From positions 1 through 37,343 of the IMG/VR virus record IMGVR_UViG_3300005253_001427: 37,343 nucleotides of DNA; one strand, given 5' to 3'. A program made the translations under genes and the position numbers. Below, piece after piece: positions 21,639 through 30,317 of the stretch; position 1 is the stretch's first letter, and each line of letters starts with the position of its first letter. This DNA is from a virus. The notes below the pieces were generated by a model, which did not search any database, was not told the origin of the DNA, and saw only the letters and a program-made list of their open reading frames with translations.

Positions 21639-22786
21639 TATTCATTCTCCGGTTCAGGTGGATTATCGGCGGCATCGAAACTTGCCCAAAAATTATTTGT
21701 GTATTGATGGTCAAGGGCAGCACTTTGAGCATTAGAGCCTGGTAGATATGTTCCTGTAAATCCTGGAACTCCTGTAACGTGACCTAAATCACCTACGCCA
21801 TTTCCAGTAGCTGGAGCACCATCACCGCCATCGTATTCGACTAAAAAATTTGAAGCATCGTCTATATTACTGTTAAATAAGCAGTTGCGACTTATGTTCA
21901 TTTCTCCTATATCGTCGTCACATAATATCCCTATAGCACCATCAAATATAATGCTGTTAGCAATGAATGTTCGGGAGGTATTAGCATCCTGTCGGAAACA
22001 ACGCGAAGCCGCTCCATTATTAGCATCTATCGTACAACCCAAAACACAAACAGACCCTTGGTTGATTATCTGTTCTACGTTCCCGTTGTCATATACAAGG
22101 GTATTATAAATTATCACATTCCCCAACGAGTGCAAACCCTGTAAGGTGTTATTTCTTGAGATACAGGATAGTAGAAAAACGTTATTATCTAAATCTATTC
22201 CATCAGCACCATTGCCATCTAATATGCAATTCTCTAAAGCGAAGTCATTATTACCAGTTATTCCCTCGCTGCCATTACCTTTGAATCTGCAATTCTTAAA
22301 GGTCAAGATATTTGCAAGATTACTGCCAAAAAAGCCATCGCCACTGGCATTTACAACGTCAAAGTTCTTGAAGACTGTATTATAAGAAACACTTTGACCC
22401 ATCCAGATTCCATTAGTTAATTTATTTGCTCCATCATAAGCACAGTCAATAGTAACAATTCCACCATCGCCTGGCGTTGCGGCGTATCCCTCAATTACAT
22501 TAGGCATTGTAGCCCCAGGACTCCCCTGGTCAAGATAAATAACTGCACCAGCATCGCCACCCGCACCATCGTGGCCTGCGTCATCTGATTCGGCGGGATT
22601 GGGAGATGTACCGTCTGTGCCATAAGTCTCGCTCGCTTTTACATATACTTTATAATTATTAGTCCCTGCATCGGTCTTAATTGCAGCAGTCATCTTATAT
22701 AGAAACCACCAAGCGTTAGCTTCACTTGTGCCATCGTTAAGTCCTGTGGAAAGTGAATGGTCAACATATCTCGTAAGGAGTGCCAT
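21638..22786 (-). CDS. right-handed beta-helix spike
   Basis: A 382-residue protein with the regular short-strand pattern of a parallel beta-helix (pectate-lyase-like) fold from about 125 to 300: NGIWMGQSVSYNTVFKNFDV, FKNCRFKGNGSEGI, LENCILDGNGADGIDL and so on, with repeating N-G-(x)-G-I and (F/L)-x-N-C. The N-terminal 100 residues (MALLTRYVDHSLSTGLNDGT) form a separate cap seen in phage adhesins. Likely a receptor-binding or polysaccharide-degrading spike; active-site residues cannot be assigned. TAATG links it to both neighbours. Confidence 0.8.
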   Translation of the reverse strand: MALLTRYVDHSLSTGLNDGTSEANAWWFLYKMTAAIKTDAGTNNYKVYVKASETYGTDGTSPNPAESDDAGHDGAGGDAGAVIYLDQGSPGATMPNVIEGYAATPGDGGIVTIDCAYDGANKLTNGIWMGQSVSYNTVFKNFDVVNASGDGFFGSNLANILTFKNCRFKGNGSEGITGNNDFALENCILDGNGADGIDLDNNVFLLSCISRNNTLQGLHSLGNVIIYNTLVYDNGNVEQIINQGSVCVLGCTIDANNGAASRCFRQDANTSRTFIANSIIFDGAIGILCDDDIGEMNISRNCLFNSNIDDASNFLVEYDGGDGAPATGNGVGDLGHVTGVPGFTGTYLPGSNAQSAALDHQYTNNFWASFDAADNPPEPENE

Positions 22787-23178
22787 TATATAGCCTCCCT
22801 TGGAATATCTATGGGAGTCTTATAAGAATAAACCCCTTGGTAATAATGGCCGTGTATTCTGTCCACGTAATCCTTGACTTCAATTTGTTCGCCGTCTATC
22901 TCGACAAGCTCTGTATTCACAACAATCATTCTCTCAACTATTGTCGGGCCTGTGTGCTGTCCATTGGCTTTCATAATTATACTGCCAGGTGGTGGCTCGC
23001 AGTTGGTCATGTTGCAATCTATGAAAGTCCTCGGAGTATCATCATCGGGGAATATCCTATGGCCGACCTTCTGACCTAACACAGTAAGACAGTTTGAATG
23101 GCTGAAATTACAATCTTTGTATTCAGTATCAATTTCAGAAGGAACAATCTGATTTGAGAAGTTCTTGCCTTCAATCAT
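22786..23178 (-). CDS. spike-associated protein
   Basis: A 130-residue protein, start chosen at 23178 where GGAGG lies 9 nt upstream. It has DTEYKDCNFSHSNCLTVLGQ and FIDCNMTNCEPPPGSII, short beta-helix-like turns with cysteines, resembling the spike encoded next. It may be a shorter spike or chaperone. The start overlaps the previous stop by 8 nt, and its stop overlaps the spike gene start (TAATG). Confidence 0.6.
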   Translation of the reverse strand: MIEGKNFSNQIVPSEIDTEYKDCNFSHSNCLTVLGQKVGHRIFPDDDTPRTFIDCNMTNCEPPPGSIIMKANGQHTGPTIVERMIVVNTELVEIDGEQIEVKDYVDRIHGHYYQGVYSYKTPIDIPREAI

Positions 23179-23395
23179 TGACAATATCCTCCTTAAACTG
23201 CTCTGCCCATTCAGTAACCAGTAAACCTGTCTTGAGAATCTTTCTGAACAAAGGATCTTTCTGTAACCAGAGTCTTTGTTTGTCTCTTGGCAACTTTTTG
23301 AACATGGCAAATCTCGGAGCCATGAGAGTCCTGAGATTGGTCAGGCCGGTTAGGTACTGCTGATATTGGTTTGAAGTCGTGTCAATATTTGTCAT
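23171..23395 (-). CDS. small head-associated protein
   Basis: A 74-residue mostly helical protein (MTNIDTTSNQYQQYLTGLTN...RDKQRLWLQKDPLFRKI). The ATG at 23395 overlaps the previous stop (ATGA). It belongs to a run of four small genes directly after the portal. Function unknown. Confidence 0.6.
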   Translation of the reverse strand: MTNIDTTSNQYQQYLTGLTNLRTLMAPRFAMFKKLPRDKQRLWLQKDPLFRKILKTGLLVTEWAEQFKEDIVND

Positions 23396-23547
23396 AGGTT
23401 CGCGGCCCATCCTTTCTTTTTTCTCTGATGGGACGGTACCCATCCAGTTTTTCTCAGGCTGCCGTAAACGTAGGCGTTTTTACGTTCTCCTGTCAAGCCC
23501 TTACTAATCGCCCGGCCCTTCAATTCTGCTTCTAACGCTTTAGGCAT
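23392..23547 (-). CDS. 51-residue basic protein
   Basis: A small basic protein beginning MPKALEAELKGRAISKGLTG, then ERKNAYVYGSLRKTGW, a pattern seen in small phage proteins near head genes. Start at 23547 shares its A with the previous stop (TGATG). Function unknown. Confidence 0.6.
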   Translation of the reverse strand: MPKALEAELKGRAISKGLTGERKNAYVYGSLRKTGWVPSHQRKKKGWAANL

Positions 23548-23756
23548 CAGTAATCCTTCATCCCGCCTGCCCAACCCTTGACCTTGATATTATTCTCAAT
23601 GTCCCGGTCGATGATGACCATGGCCGCTGCGAAGAGTTTTTCATTGGCCTTAATCTCGAATGACCTTCTGAGGGTATCGGCGGCATTCTCGGCTTCCCAC
23701 TTATCGATCCCTTTAATCTTTTTAGGATTGTCCACCATTGCTGTTGCGTGTGCCAT
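23547..23756 (-). CDS. small conserved protein following portal
   Basis: A 69-residue helical protein starting MAHATAMVDNPKKIKGIDKW. The ATG at 23756 has GGAG 9 nt upstream; a further in-frame ATG at 23771 is less well placed. It overlaps the 3' end of the portal gene by 35 nt in another frame. Function unknown. Confidence 0.6.
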   Translation of the reverse strand: MAHATAMVDNPKKIKGIDKWEAENAADTLRRSFEIKANEKLFAAAMVIIDRDIENNIKVKGWAGGMKDY

Positions 23757-25803
23757 TTTGATTTTCTCCATTATTGGCGGCCCCGCTTTGCGCGAGCCTC
23801 TGGGTATATCTCTGGATTATCATTTGCAGACCGTCTTTCGGATCTAACTGACCTTCCTCTACGGCCTTTAGTATCTGCTCGAAGGCTATGAATTCCTGCC
23901 ATCCTGAGTGTCTGGCTAAGAGCTTCTGCCATCCGCTTATATTCAAATCCCGCAAAAACTGTGGTAGCATCGGATTAGGAGCTGCATTAGAGAGTAACTC
24001 GTAAGCCATTTTATCCTTTTCGATGCGCCTTTCTTCATCAAAGGGCAGTCCTTCGGTCGGCTCGATATCGATATCGAATTTCGCCGTCTTGGCTTGGTCA
24101 GTAATCTCGGTGGCTCCGAGTATCTGGTCCTCACCTATTATCCGGACGATACGGCCGGTCTCGTAGTAAAACTGATCCATTTCAGCGACCAAATTGATTA
24201 CCTGCAGGGCCCACTCCTCTTCGAAAATATTCTGGAGCTTGATACGGTCGTTGGCACTGATAGCCAGAAAAGACGCTTCCCTTGCCGTTGTCCTGCCGGT
24301 GGTCTTTTTACCCTGAGCTATATCCTGAAGGCCCTGAATATTCTTATATTCCTGAGTAAAGAGTTGGTACATCATCATGTGTCCGGGACTCAGCGGGGCC
24401 GGTGCGAGTACCTTAAATCGGTTAAGGCCACCCCGGGCAAGACGTATAATGGCCCCTGCCCCCCTCATAATCGCATATTTCTTCTCTGTCCGGACAGGCA
24501 TGGGAGCCAGGGCATCCACCTCGATAGCTATCCGGGGATCGCCGAATTGCTTCATATTATTAACTAAATGAGAAGCGGTAACGTTGATATGGTCCTGAGT
24601 ATGCCTGTATAGGCTGATAGCATCACTTCCCTGCCACATATGGGGCAGGAGGTAATGGGGGACAACAACAAAGGGCCATACGCTGTGAGGGTATATCTGG
24701 TCCTCCGGTTTTGGATTGAGTAAGGTATCTTTATTCCGAATGATATAACGACCACTGTTATTGGGATAGCGGGGCTCATCCCATTCGCTTTCCTGATTAG
24801 GCCAGTCATCGGCGGCGATAGGACTACCATCGGGTTTGAGATATTCACCGTTAGCACCAGTCTGTATAGAACCCGACTGCAATAATACGTCCGGGTCCAC
24901 CGGAATCGTCTCTTTTTTATGGTCCTCGGTATAATCCTTTAGATATTGCTCCGATATCCGGCAGTAACGCTTCTTATCAGCCTTCGTATCGTCGTTAGTA
25001 GGCAGGCCGCCGGTCATTGCGTGAGAGAGCACCAATTCCAGCAACTCGTTAGACTGACCGGCATTTACGCCCCTATCGATACCGCCGGTAGCACTGGTGA
25101 GGCTGTAGGCGGCGTTGGCCTGAGTACGGCCCCGGACGGGATCGCCGCCGGCGGCGCCTGATAGGGCCACCTCGTATGTTACCGACTCATCGGCAAGCTT
25201 CTTTTTGAAGTCCGGCCACAAATTCTGGGCATAAGGCAGCTCAAGGTACCTTACGGTACCACAGTCGCCGTCGTTGATATACTCATTATCAGAGGCCCAG
25301 AATTGCGAAGGGGGCCATAACCGGTGCCTTACATCACCTTCCCATCGCCTCTTCTCGGGTACCCACCTGACTTTCTGCTCCCAATATATCTTCGAGACCC
25401 GGTATCCACATAACTTACCGTCCAGTATGGCCTTTAACTGCTCTACCCGCATCCCGTTAGGATGAAGGCCCTTCTTCCATTGCCAGGCCAAGAAGCCCTG
25501 AAAAGCCTCGGCGATCTCCGTATCCGACGGCTCTGTGGGTGATACCACGTGCTTGAAGTTACGGGAGAGTTTGGCCATCTCCTGCATAATCGAAGGCCAG
25601 ATATAATTGAGTATCACCCAATCCCACTTCTTATGCTTGACCCGGCCATGCAACTGGTCGCTCAGGAAGTACCTTAGAGACCGCTGCCACATACCGACCC
25701 ACCGGTTAGTTGTAGCCATTCCGGTATCCTCACGCTCCTTAGCCAGCGTAATGATATCTGGCGGCTTTTCGTCTCTCTGGCCTGTAACTTCTTGTTCTGC
25801 CAT
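23722..25803 (-). CDS. portal protein
   Basis: A 693-residue portal, the ring through which DNA is packaged. Recognisable are the N-terminal helix with WQRSLRYFLSDQLHGRVKHK, the wing and stem region with NMKQFGDPRIAIEVDALAP, and QGLQDIAQGKKTTGRTTARE, the late helical crown typical of podovirus and siphovirus-like portals. The C-terminus ends in a low-complexity Asn/Gly-rich tail. It follows terL after a few small genes and an adhesin, and its first codon lies close to the stop of the preceding paralogue C1 gene. Confidence 0.82.
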   Translation of the reverse strand: MAEQEVTGQRDEKPPDIITLAKEREDTGMATTNRWVGMWQRSLRYFLSDQLHGRVKHKKWDWVILNYIWPSIMQEMAKLSRNFKHVVSPTEPSDTEIAEAFQGFLAWQWKKGLHPNGMRVEQLKAILDGKLCGYRVSKIYWEQKVRWVPEKRRWEGDVRHRLWPPSQFWASDNEYINDGDCGTVRYLELPYAQNLWPDFKKKLADESVTYEVALSGAAGGDPVRGRTQANAAYSLTSATGGIDRGVNAGQSNELLELVLSHAMTGGLPTNDDTKADKKRYCRISEQYLKDYTEDHKKETIPVDPDVLLQSGSIQTGANGEYLKPDGSPIAADDWPNQESEWDEPRYPNNSGRYIIRNKDTLLNPKPEDQIYPHSVWPFVVVPHYLLPHMWQGSDAISLYRHTQDHINVTASHLVNNMKQFGDPRIAIEVDALAPMPVRTEKKYAIMRGAGAIIRLARGGLNRFKVLAPAPLSPGHMMMYQLFTQEYKNIQGLQDIAQGKKTTGRTTAREASFLAISANDRIKLQNIFEEEWALQVINLVAEMDQFYYETGRIVRIIGEDQILGATEITDQAKTAKFDIDIEPTEGLPFDEERRIEKDKMAYELLSNAAPNPMLPQFLRDLNISGWQKLLARHSGWQEFIAFEQILKAVEEGQLDPKDGLQMIIQRYTQRLAQSGAANNGENQNGTRNSNGGQS

Positions 25804-25806
25804 AAG

Positions 25807-26301
25807 TTAGTATCCCGTTATCAAGGTTTTGTATATCCCGCTGATATCGTACCATTTACAGGTAATAAAGCGGTACCCGGCGTTATCGAAGGTCAGCTTA
25901 GCAATCCTGTCGGCGGCACTATCACTCACTGAAAGTGATGCGATACCCTTCTGCTCTGCGATTACCATAGTATCGATAAATAAATCGAGAGAGCTGTCGC
26001 CGTATGCCTTGCCTACCGTACAGGAGATATCGGCCATATACTCCGAGGGACCGTTCGCACGATTACCCCAGAGTTTAAAAGAGCCATTGGCGCCGTCTGT
26101 AGCGTCCCGGGGAGAGGTGGCGATAATCTCTACCGAATTAAATGCCGGGTCTATTACGTGAGTACCTCCGGCGAGGTTCTGGTCGGGCAGGTCTTTGAAA
26201 TCAAACGTCAGGCCATCTGCGGTCTGGTCGAAAACAGCCTGGTCGATAGTAGCCTCGGCTAAATCCTCATAACCGCCCTGAAATGTGTGTAATTGAGTCA
26301 T
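25807..26301 (-). CDS. virion-like protein, paralogue C1
   Basis: A 164-residue beta-rich protein (MTQLHTFQGGYEDLAEATID), related to the 168-residue product at 19769-20275 by its opening, NSVEII strand and late DTMVIAEQKGIASLSVSDSA block. It lies between the LamG adhesin and portal genes. A surface virion protein is likely; no family name. Confidence 0.62.
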   Translation of the reverse strand: MTQLHTFQGGYEDLAEATIDQAVFDQTADGLTFDFKDLPDQNLAGGTHVIDPAFNSVEIIATSPRDATDGANGSFKLWGNRANGPSEYMADISCTVGKAYGDSSLDLFIDTMVIAEQKGIASLSVSDSAADRIAKLTFDNAGYRFITCKWYDISGIYKTLITGY

Positions 26302-27014
26302 TAGTAATATCTCCTTCTGCTCCTGTGGAGTCTTGAGCTGTGGTCCAAATCTGCAAGTTTACCTATCCCCCTGCCATCAGCGTAAAGTTGTGAAACCTCA
26401 CTCTGACTGAGCGCTATATTGAAGAACATTACATTGTCGATGAGACCACTAAAAGGAAGAGCCAAACCATTACCACGTATTCCTATACATACATTGTGAG
26501 CATTGTCGATACTACCTGTTAGTGATGCACTACTGCCTCTTTCAACCCCATCTATATACAATTTTGTTGTTCCTAATTTTCGTGTAAAGCCAACGAAGTG
26601 CCAAGCATTTATTCCCACAGCTACTGCAGAAATCAGATTAACATTGTCAATATAAATTTGAAGTTTATTATCGCCCATTAGACGAAACGAAATATCATCA
26701 ATATAATTATCTTTTGAAACTATAACTTGATACGCAGAATCATCGTCAGAATTTACCCATGCAAAGACTGATATATCTCCAGTTCCAACATTGAAATCTG
26801 CGTGGTTGGCTATCTCAATATGGTCATCTGTTCCATCAAAGTCTTGTGCATTGTTTATCTTGCCTGCCACAGAATGAAATGCTGATGTTGCCGTTCCTGT
26901 TGCGTCTTTAACTACTCCATTATGATTCCCAGTCTCATCAATAATGACATCGGTAGCAAGACTATCGTTCATCTTGTACCAAGCTACCAGCGCATTAGAT
27001 AATCTACCTGCCAT
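26301..27014 (-). CDS. LamG/concanavalin-like lectin protein
   Basis: A 237-residue protein consisting mainly of one LamG-like jelly-roll: WYKMNDSLATDVIIDETGNH, DFDGTDDHIEI, ISVFAWVNSDDDSAYQVIVS, WHFVGFTRKLGTTKLYIDGV and FSGLIDNVMFFNIALSQSEV are its successive strands. These domains bind sugars in phage adhesins. The C-terminus is basic (HRSRRRYY). It shares a base with the start of the next gene. A virion surface or receptor-binding role is likely. Confidence 0.8.
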   Translation of the reverse strand: MAGRLSNALVAWYKMNDSLATDVIIDETGNHNGVVKDATGTATSAFHSVAGKINNAQDFDGTDDHIEIANHADFNVGTGDISVFAWVNSDDDSAYQVIVSKDNYIDDISFRLMGDNKLQIYIDNVNLISAVAVGINAWHFVGFTRKLGTTKLYIDGVERGSSASLTGSIDNAHNVCIGIRGNGLALPFSGLIDNVMFFNIALSQSEVSQLYADGRGIGKLADLDHSSRLHRSRRRYY

Positions 27015-27020
27015 AAGTGC

Positions 27021-27236
27021 TTATAATTCCTCAACTTTCTCATAAGAACCATCGGTAAACGTCTGGACTTCTGCTTCGTCCACATCGTCTATAAAAGGCA
27101 CCTGGTCATGCTTCAGTCGGTCAACCAGCTTAACACCGCTCTGATGGCCGGCTCTATATAAATACGCTCCACCGGCCGCACCACCAGCTAAGACCAGCAC
27201 TGTGATTAAGACCACCGCTAAAAGCTCAAAAGTCAT
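27021..27236 (-). CDS. single-pass membrane protein
   Basis: A 71-residue protein with one membrane helix at residues 4-26 (ELLAVVLITVLVLAGGAAGG) and an acidic cytoplasmic or periplasmic tail. Its start overlaps the previous stop by 4 nt (ATGA). A small inner-membrane role such as a lysis accessory is possible, but nothing specific supports it. Confidence 0.6.
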   Translation of the reverse strand: MTFELLAVVLITVLVLAGGAAGGAYLYRAGHQSGVKLVDRLKHDQVPFIDDVDEAEVQTFTDGSYEKVEEL

Positions 27237-27514
27237 TTTTTACCCGCCTGATAAATATGCTGTCTTACCTCGTTAATGATTGCCTCACCGGCCTCCTTGC
27301 TTATTGTCCTGCTATGTAACATAAGAGCAATCCCGCCGACAATATTGGCATCCTCCTCAGTCACCTCACTACAGATAGCCATACCACAGACCAAGCATGT
27401 CGTCCGACCACTGTCTATCCAAGGCCATTCAGGGATATCCTTAGACAAAATCTCTACAGTCCTGCAACTACAGGAATACTTTACAATATAATCTTTTCCT
27501 TTTTCAACTTTCAT
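27233..27514 (-). CDS. zinc-ribbon-like small protein
   Basis: A 93-residue protein with CSC near residue 15 and CLVC near residue 41, a probable metal-binding set. GAGG lies 6 nt before the ATG at 27514; a GTG at 27526 would add four residues. ATGA overlap with the next gene. Function unknown. Confidence 0.6.
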   Translation of the reverse strand: MKVEKGKDYIVKYSCSCRTVEILSKDIPEWPWIDSGRTTCLVCGMAICSEVTEEDANIVGGIALMLHSRTISKEAGEAIINEVRQHIYQAGKK

Positions 27515-27561
27515 AAGCGTCCTCACTAAATTCCTTCGTATATTTCGATAGAAACGCGGTT

Positions 27562-27756
27562 TTAAGATTCGCTTCTTTTTTCTTTCTCTTCCCTATATCT
27601 ATCACAACCAAAGGGCTTGCCTGTAATGCTTGTTACTGTCTTACAGGTAATACACGGCCTTGTACTCCATTGGTGAGGGTCAGCATATAATACCTCTATT
27701 ATCGACTCAAAGAGTACATTAACGCACATCTTCATCATTTTTTCACTCTCAGTCAT
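27562..27756 (-). CDS. small cysteine-containing protein
   Basis: A 64-residue protein with CITCK and GCDR, and a very basic end (REEKEKRSES). It follows terL after three bases. Function unknown. Confidence 0.58.
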   Translation of the reverse strand: MTESEKMMKMCVNVLFESIIEVLYADPHQWSTRPCITCKTVTSITGKPFGCDRYREEKEKRSES

Positions 27757-27759
27757 CTT

Positions 27760-29511
27760 CTACTCTGTAAACATCAAATCCTCGTCTTCATCCTCATCTA
27801 AAGTATCAAATGCACCAATACGAGCCAAACTGTCAAGACCACCATCCATCTGACCACCCTTAATCTCGTTACCCTCATCAGTATATTCAGGTAACTCCTT
27901 ACCATAACTCTTCGGACATACCAAGTCTCCCTGGATAGCCAAAGCCAAACCAAACATCAAATCGTCATGCCGGCCACTCATGTGCACAGGCTTACCCTTC
28001 TTGTCGTATATAAAGACCTTCATCTGGTCTAATATCTCCTGAAACTGTACCAAAACAGCCTCGCTGCGGATAACTCCTATCATATCATTGACCAAATAAT
28101 GCCGCGTAACAGGGGTGGTCCTAAACCCCATATCCTCGGTCTCCTGTGGAACTATCTGAAACTCCTTATTACGCCTGTGATAAATGTAAGGGTAACTGTA
28201 CTCATTCAATATCTCCAATACCATCATACCCATAGGGATCTCAGGTACCACCCATGCCATGTTATAATGCCTGCACGCACCCAATACCTGTAATCCTAAC
28301 TCCTTCTGACTCATCTGACAGTGCAATATGGCCTTTACGGCACGCTTGCCAGACTTTCTGCCCATTACAACCACACCGTCAAAATCACGCTCACTCTTAA
28401 CATCCTTCTCGTCTGTTAATTTGTGCTCCCGAGTATCCACACCTATAACATGCTCCTCAGCACCAGCAAAATCCAGTATCTGCCACCCGTAACGACCACC
28501 CGCATTAGGTATGAAATCTCCAGTCTTATGATCAAATAAACCAAACTTCATGTCAGTACGTATGAAACGAGACTGATAATTAATGATACCCTGTGTAAAG
28601 ACGGGACTGCCAGATGATTGAAATGCCTCCTGCCATGTAGCCGGATACTCCTGCTTAAATAAACGAATGTCCCCCTGACACTTATTCTCTATCGCCCAAG
28701 AACGCCAGTATAACTGAGAATCGGAGAGTTGGTGCGTGTGCTGAAGGACCCTTTCTTCTTCCGATGGGACCCATCCGGAGGGGGGCGTCCGACTGTACGC
28801 CTTAAAGATGAACCAGGGAAGGAAGATAGGTATGTACCCGTCGAGGCTGCCTGTTGCCTTGTACCGCTCGACGGCCTTGACGTACATATCATAGAAGGCT
28901 CCGCCTGTGCCGTTAGCGGTACTCTCGATAATGATGGCCGTCTCTGGGTCGTCTGGCACTTCCTGTGCGGCCCCGCCGAACTGCTCCTTAGCTTTCTTCC
29001 AGAAGGCAAACTCGGTAATATGCAGATAGTGCGTAAGCCCTCCCCTGCCCAACACTTCCGTCCCTGCTGTCTGACAGAGGTACTCGCTGCGGTGTGGTGA
29101 GGAGTACACGATTTCCTTCTTACTACTCCATTTGGTCTTCCTGCGTGTGTCCTGGGGGATTTCGTCCTGAAAGAGCCTAACCATCTTATAAACCTTGTCT
29201 GTTGCCTCGGCATCGGCAGAGCAGACGGTCGCAAACCTATTCTCCCGCTTATTGATTTCTCGGAAGAAACGAGCCGAGACGTATGTTGAGACGCCTTCTC
29301 GGCGGGCTTTGAGGACAATCGCTCTCATTGGCAGGCCGGCGGCCCTTTGACGCTCCAGTATGCTGTGAACGAGCTGTTGTGGCCTGTTGAGGTTGAGATA
29401 CTCCAGCTTTCCCTGCATGGTCACAATCTTGAGGTTGTGCCGGGCGAATTTAGGGAAACTCATCGAGTCCACGACCTCAGCCATTTGGTATGTTTTTGCC
29501 TTATTTTTCAT
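27760..29511 (-). CDS. terL: terminase large subunit
   Basis: A 583-residue packaging motor. The ATPase domain has a Walker A-like KARREGVST at 68-76, Walker B with Glu in YLHITEFAFW near 162-171, and the coupling motif IIESTANGTGG near 194-204. The nuclease domain has VIGVDTRE near 354, DFDGVVV, and a late HDDLMFGLALA metal site. The gene's base composition changes sharply near 28.70 kb, between ATPase and nuclease halves. The palindrome copy 2 lies between its start and terS. Confidence 0.93.
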   Translation of the reverse strand: MKNKAKTYQMAEVVDSMSFPKFARHNLKIVTMQGKLEYLNLNRPQQLVHSILERQRAAGLPMRAIVLKARREGVSTYVSARFFREINKRENRFATVCSADAEATDKVYKMVRLFQDEIPQDTRRKTKWSSKKEIVYSSPHRSEYLCQTAGTEVLGRGGLTHYLHITEFAFWKKAKEQFGGAAQEVPDDPETAIIIESTANGTGGAFYDMYVKAVERYKATGSLDGYIPIFLPWFIFKAYSRTPPSGWVPSEEERVLQHTHQLSDSQLYWRSWAIENKCQGDIRLFKQEYPATWQEAFQSSGSPVFTQGIINYQSRFIRTDMKFGLFDHKTGDFIPNAGGRYGWQILDFAGAEEHVIGVDTREHKLTDEKDVKSERDFDGVVVMGRKSGKRAVKAILHCQMSQKELGLQVLGACRHYNMAWVVPEIPMGMMVLEILNEYSYPYIYHRRNKEFQIVPQETEDMGFRTTPVTRHYLVNDMIGVIRSEAVLVQFQEILDQMKVFIYDKKGKPVHMSGRHDDLMFGLALAIQGDLVCPKSYGKELPEYTDEGNEIKGGQMDGGLDSLARIGAFDTLDEDEDEDLMFTE

Positions 29512-29581
29512 CCAAATCTGCTTGACCAGTTTTTGCCTTATTTTTCTTGTAAATCTTCGTTTTTAGGCTTAGAACCGCTTT

Positions 29582-29608
29582 CTATGGGGTGAACTGTTCA
29601 CCCCATAG
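29582..29608. repeat. 27-bp perfect palindrome, copy 2
   Basis: Identical in both 13-bp arms to the palindrome at 8081-8107, here in the gap between the terS stop and the terL start. AATTTACAATT follows directly, the inverted version of the AATTGTAAAT that precedes copy 1. The site near the terminase genes makes a packaging or terminase-binding signal one option; a 3' hairpin or an operator are others. Confidence 0.85.
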
Positions 29609-29618
29609 AAATTTACAA

Positions 29619-30161
29619 TTACGTCGCAATTGCCAAGTCAGTTTCTTCCTTCGGTAACACCTCATCCACCATCAAAGCCTTGACCTCGGCATCAGTCAAT
29701 TCACGTTTGAGAATGACAGCTTTGACTTCCACTGACTGCTTAGGCTTGCCCTGCCAGCGGTCGAGTAGCTCCTTGAGAGCGACAATCCGATTCTTATATG
29801 TTGGTTTTCCCTCGGATTCTTTGAACGCGATTGAGACAAGCTCATTAATAGCGTCAACCACAGTTTTCCCCGCTTTTTTTGCAGAATCAGCTCTTAAATG
29901 GTCAAGATAACCCTTAACCATAGGCTTACTTAGTAGTTGCGTTGCGTACACTTGTGCTGATGCACCACGTTGCGTAGAGCCTGCTTTTATGATAGCTTGC
30001 GTCTGGTTTGGCTCCGGCATAGAGACGAGTATCTCACAGTATCTCTGTTGCAGGATTGTAAGGCCTTCGAATGCTTCTGGGAGTTTTCGCAGCTTTGGTT
30101 TAGCTTTCCTTGTACCTTCTCGAATGGCTTTAATCTTAGATGTTAGCGTTTGCGCTGTCAA
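29619..30161 (-). CDS. terS: terminase small subunit
   Basis: A 180-residue terminase_2-type small subunit that selects the packaging start on DNA. TILQQRYCEILVSMPEPNQTQAIIKAGST is the usual N-terminal helix-turn-helix, followed by AQVYATQLLSKPMVKGYLDHL and a C-terminal oligomerisation region rich in charged residues (WQGKPKQSVEVKA). The frame opens with TTG at 30161, since an in-frame TAA lies two codons upstream and no ATG appears until residue 48. No clear ribosome-binding site precedes the TTG. Confidence 0.85.
   Translation of the reverse strand: MTAQTLTSKIKAIREGTRKAKPKLRKLPEAFEGLTILQQRYCEILVSMPEPNQTQAIIKAGSTQRGASAQVYATQLLSKPMVKGYLDHLRADSAKKAGKTVVDAINELVSIAFKESEGKPTYKNRIVALKELLDRWQGKPKQSVEVKAVILKRELTDAEVKALMVDEVLPKEETDLAIAT
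30133..30161 (-). promoter_or_regulatory. promoter-like sequence at terS start
   Basis: On the minus strand TTGACA (30161-30156), a 17-bp spacer and TAAGAT (30138-30133) make a good sigma70-like promoter. Its -35 is also the TTG start codon of terS, so either it is fortuitous or it drives a downstream start. Low certainty. Confidence 0.35.
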
Positions 30162-30184
30162 GTATTAAATGTTAAAAATGTGTT

Positions 30185-30215
30185 GGCCTGTTGTGGAGGC
30201 CGCTTTATTTATTAT
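30185..30215 (+). terminator. weak hairpin between divergent gene blocks
   Basis: GGCCT and AGGCC form a short stem with a seven-base loop, followed by GCTTTATTTATTATTTTTT on the plus strand. It lies between divergent terS and the plus-strand genes. It may stop stray transcripts; the rest of the 155-nt gap shows no clear promoter for the plus-strand gene. Confidence 0.3.
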
Positions 30216-30317
30216 TTTTTAAGTTAAGTGGCCTTACATACTAACCGATGGAGCTTTTGTTGTGATTATCAACCTGAACTGTTTTAGGAGATTACGGGAG
30301 AAAGAGAGGATTTAATT

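Noticed and set aside
23722-30161. Tape-measure or tail tube gene in the structural block
   Set aside because: No long helical tape-measure-like frame exists and no tube family could be seen; I do not assign a tail type.
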